The notes below the pieces were generated by a model. It was not told the DNA's origin. It did not search any database and saw nothing but the letters and a program-made list of their open reading frames with translations. A DNA stretch of 6,309 bases. Source: Deltaproteobacteria bacterium. GTDB taxonomy: Bacteria > Myxococcota > UBA796 > SXON01. Positions 5,470 through 6,309 of the stretch are shown here, in pieces. The stretch is taken from NCBI GenBank assembly GCA_947483545.1, contig CANKNP010000301.1, forward strand, positions 1 through 6,309, written 5' to 3'. The position numbers and the translations under genes are program-made. How positions within the stretch are numbered: the stretch's first letter is position 1; the number at the start of each line of letters is the position of its first letter.

Positions 5470-6144
5470 TCAGTCCTGCTCCGCGGCGTCGCGACGGCCC
5501 AGCAAGGTCACCTTGAACGGTATCCCCGTGGCCTGAAGCGCCTGGCACGCCTGGATCGTCTGGCGGAGCTGGGGGAGCACCTCCATGAACCGGTTGAAAG
5601 GGACGAACACCTGCAGTGTGTCGCCGCGACCGAGGTCAATGCAGAGTGTCAGCTTCTGCGTGTCGGTGCGCGTGTCGATGGCGAAGCCCAGCTCCTCGGC
5701 CAGCTCCCGCACGCGAGCCATGATGGCCTCGACCTTGAAGTCCCGAACCTTCGCCCGCTTTTTCTCGACGGTCAACCGCCGCGCCACAGCTTCCCGACAC
5801 GCAGCGATGACGCTCGTGAACTCGGCCACGGTGGTGAACGGCATGCCGTCCGGGAGGTTCCAGAGCGGTGCCGTCACCAGCAGCCTGCCATCCGTCCTGC
5901 GCGCCAGGCCCACCTCGGTGCGGCGAAAATACTGGTCTCCGGCGTGCTTCATCGTCACGGTGAGGAGATAGGTGACCTCCGCGCTGCTCGCCTTGCTCCG
6001 GTGTAGTTGCAGGCCTGGCCCGGTGAGCGCCGCGATGATCTCCTCCACCGTCTGCTCAGCCTCGGCGGGCGTAGCAGCTGGGGCGGGGACACCTGTCAGG
6101 TTCTCCCGCAGGAGCTTCCGGAGCGTTGGTTGGGCGAGGGACAC
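5470..6144 (-). CDS. Conserved-looking protein of unknown function, first gene of the MoxR/VWA unit
   Basis: I do not recognise a family. From GTG 6144 the product has 224 residues, with no signal peptide or membrane segment, so it is probably cytoplasmic. It appears to contain two similar alpha/beta halves. Each has a helix, then strands, then a strand ending in a proline/asparagine turn and a helix with an Ala-Cys pair: LLVTAPLWN...IAACREA in the first half and LQVFVPFNR...IQACQA in the second. This recalls YbjN or secretion-chaperone-like folds, but that is an inference from pattern alone. Its TGA is 4 nt before the ATPase start, so it belongs to the same operon and may be the client or adaptor of the MoxR/VWA pair. 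The start is unsure: the frame also contains GTG 6234 (254 residues) and is open to the right edge, but the added residues are Arg-rich with poorer codons. Neither start has a good Shine-Dalgarno. Confidence 0.75.
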   Translation of the reverse strand: MSLAQPTLRKLLRENLTGVPAPAATPAEAEQTVEEIIAALTGPGLQLHRSKASSAEVTYLLTVTMKHAGDQYFRRTEVGLARRTDGRLLVTAPLWNLPDGMPFTTVAEFTSVIAACREAVARRLTVEKKRAKVRDFKVEAIMARVRELAEELGFAIDTRTDTQKLTLCIDLGRGDTLQVFVPFNRFMEVLPQLRQTIQACQALQATGIPFKVTLLGRRDAAEQD

Positions 6145-6282
6145 GACGGGGAGTACGCTATTCCGAAGCCGAAGCCCGAGCCCGGGCGGGGCTGCTCGGG
6201 CCGCCTCCCGACGCGCGGTCCGCCAACATCGCACGGGGTGCGCGCCTGAAAAGTGATCCCGGTGGTGTCGCCGAGCCCGCGG

Positions 6283-6303
6283 GTCTCGCTTTTCGAGTCT
6301 CGC
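6283..6303. repeat. Heptamer direct repeat upstream of the operon
   Basis: GTCTCGC occurs at 6283-6289 and 6297-6303, 14 bp apart, and the second copy overlaps the palindrome CGAGTCTCG (6294-6302). It sits 140-160 bp upstream of the preferred start of the first gene, where a regulator site could lie. No sigma-70-like -35/-10 pair could be placed next to it, and short repeats like this occur by chance in G+C-rich DNA. Confidence 0.2.
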
Positions 6304-6309
6304 CCTTCG

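Noticed and set aside
5374..6006. 210-codon plus-strand open frame
   Set aside because: Antisense to the start of the ATPase gene and most of the unknown gene; its composition is typical of a shadow frame.

Overview
The window is a very G+C-rich bacterial segment in which every supportable gene lies on the minus strand, so transcription runs from the right edge to the left edge. Codon third positions are strongly G/C. Myxococcota or a related delta-proteobacterial lineage is my best guess, from the base composition, the small cysteine-paired lipoprotein and the aspartate/asparagine-rich linker. No ribosomal RNA or other taxonomic marker is present, so the assignment is an inference.

Reading along the transcripts, the right half is a tight three-gene unit. 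It holds an unrecognised roughly 224-residue protein (6144-5470), a MoxR-type AAA+ ATPase (5465-4386) and a von Willebrand A-like protein of the DUF2201/COG3864 type (4381-3158). Each stop is followed by the next start after only 4 nt, so the three are almost certainly co-transcribed and translationally coupled. MoxR ATPase plus VWA protein is a known pairing (RavA-ViaA, CbbQ-CbbO, NorQ-NorD) in which the ATPase remodels or matures a client held through the VWA metal site. The third protein is a candidate client or adaptor.

The middle holds a short predicted lipoprotein of unknown function (3089-2670), followed by a 158-bp gap with a coding-like stretch in another frame. That stretch may be a frameshifted tail of the lipoprotein gene.

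The left half holds a complete M3-family oligoendopeptidase F (pepF, 2511-739) and the first 176 codons of prolipoprotein diacylglyceryl transferase (lgt, 530 to the left edge). The 208 bp between them contain two inverted copies of a palindromic intergenic repeat. They also hold a 69-codon reading frame that starts on the pepF stop (ATGA overlap) behind a perfect Shine-Dalgarno sequence and ends 2 nt before the lgt start, which has no Shine-Dalgarno of its own. This bridge is the most unusual local structure in the window.

No gene-free stretch exceeds 300 bases. I found no tRNA, rRNA, CRISPR array, transposase, origin, convincing sigma-70 promoter or T-tailed intrinsic terminator.
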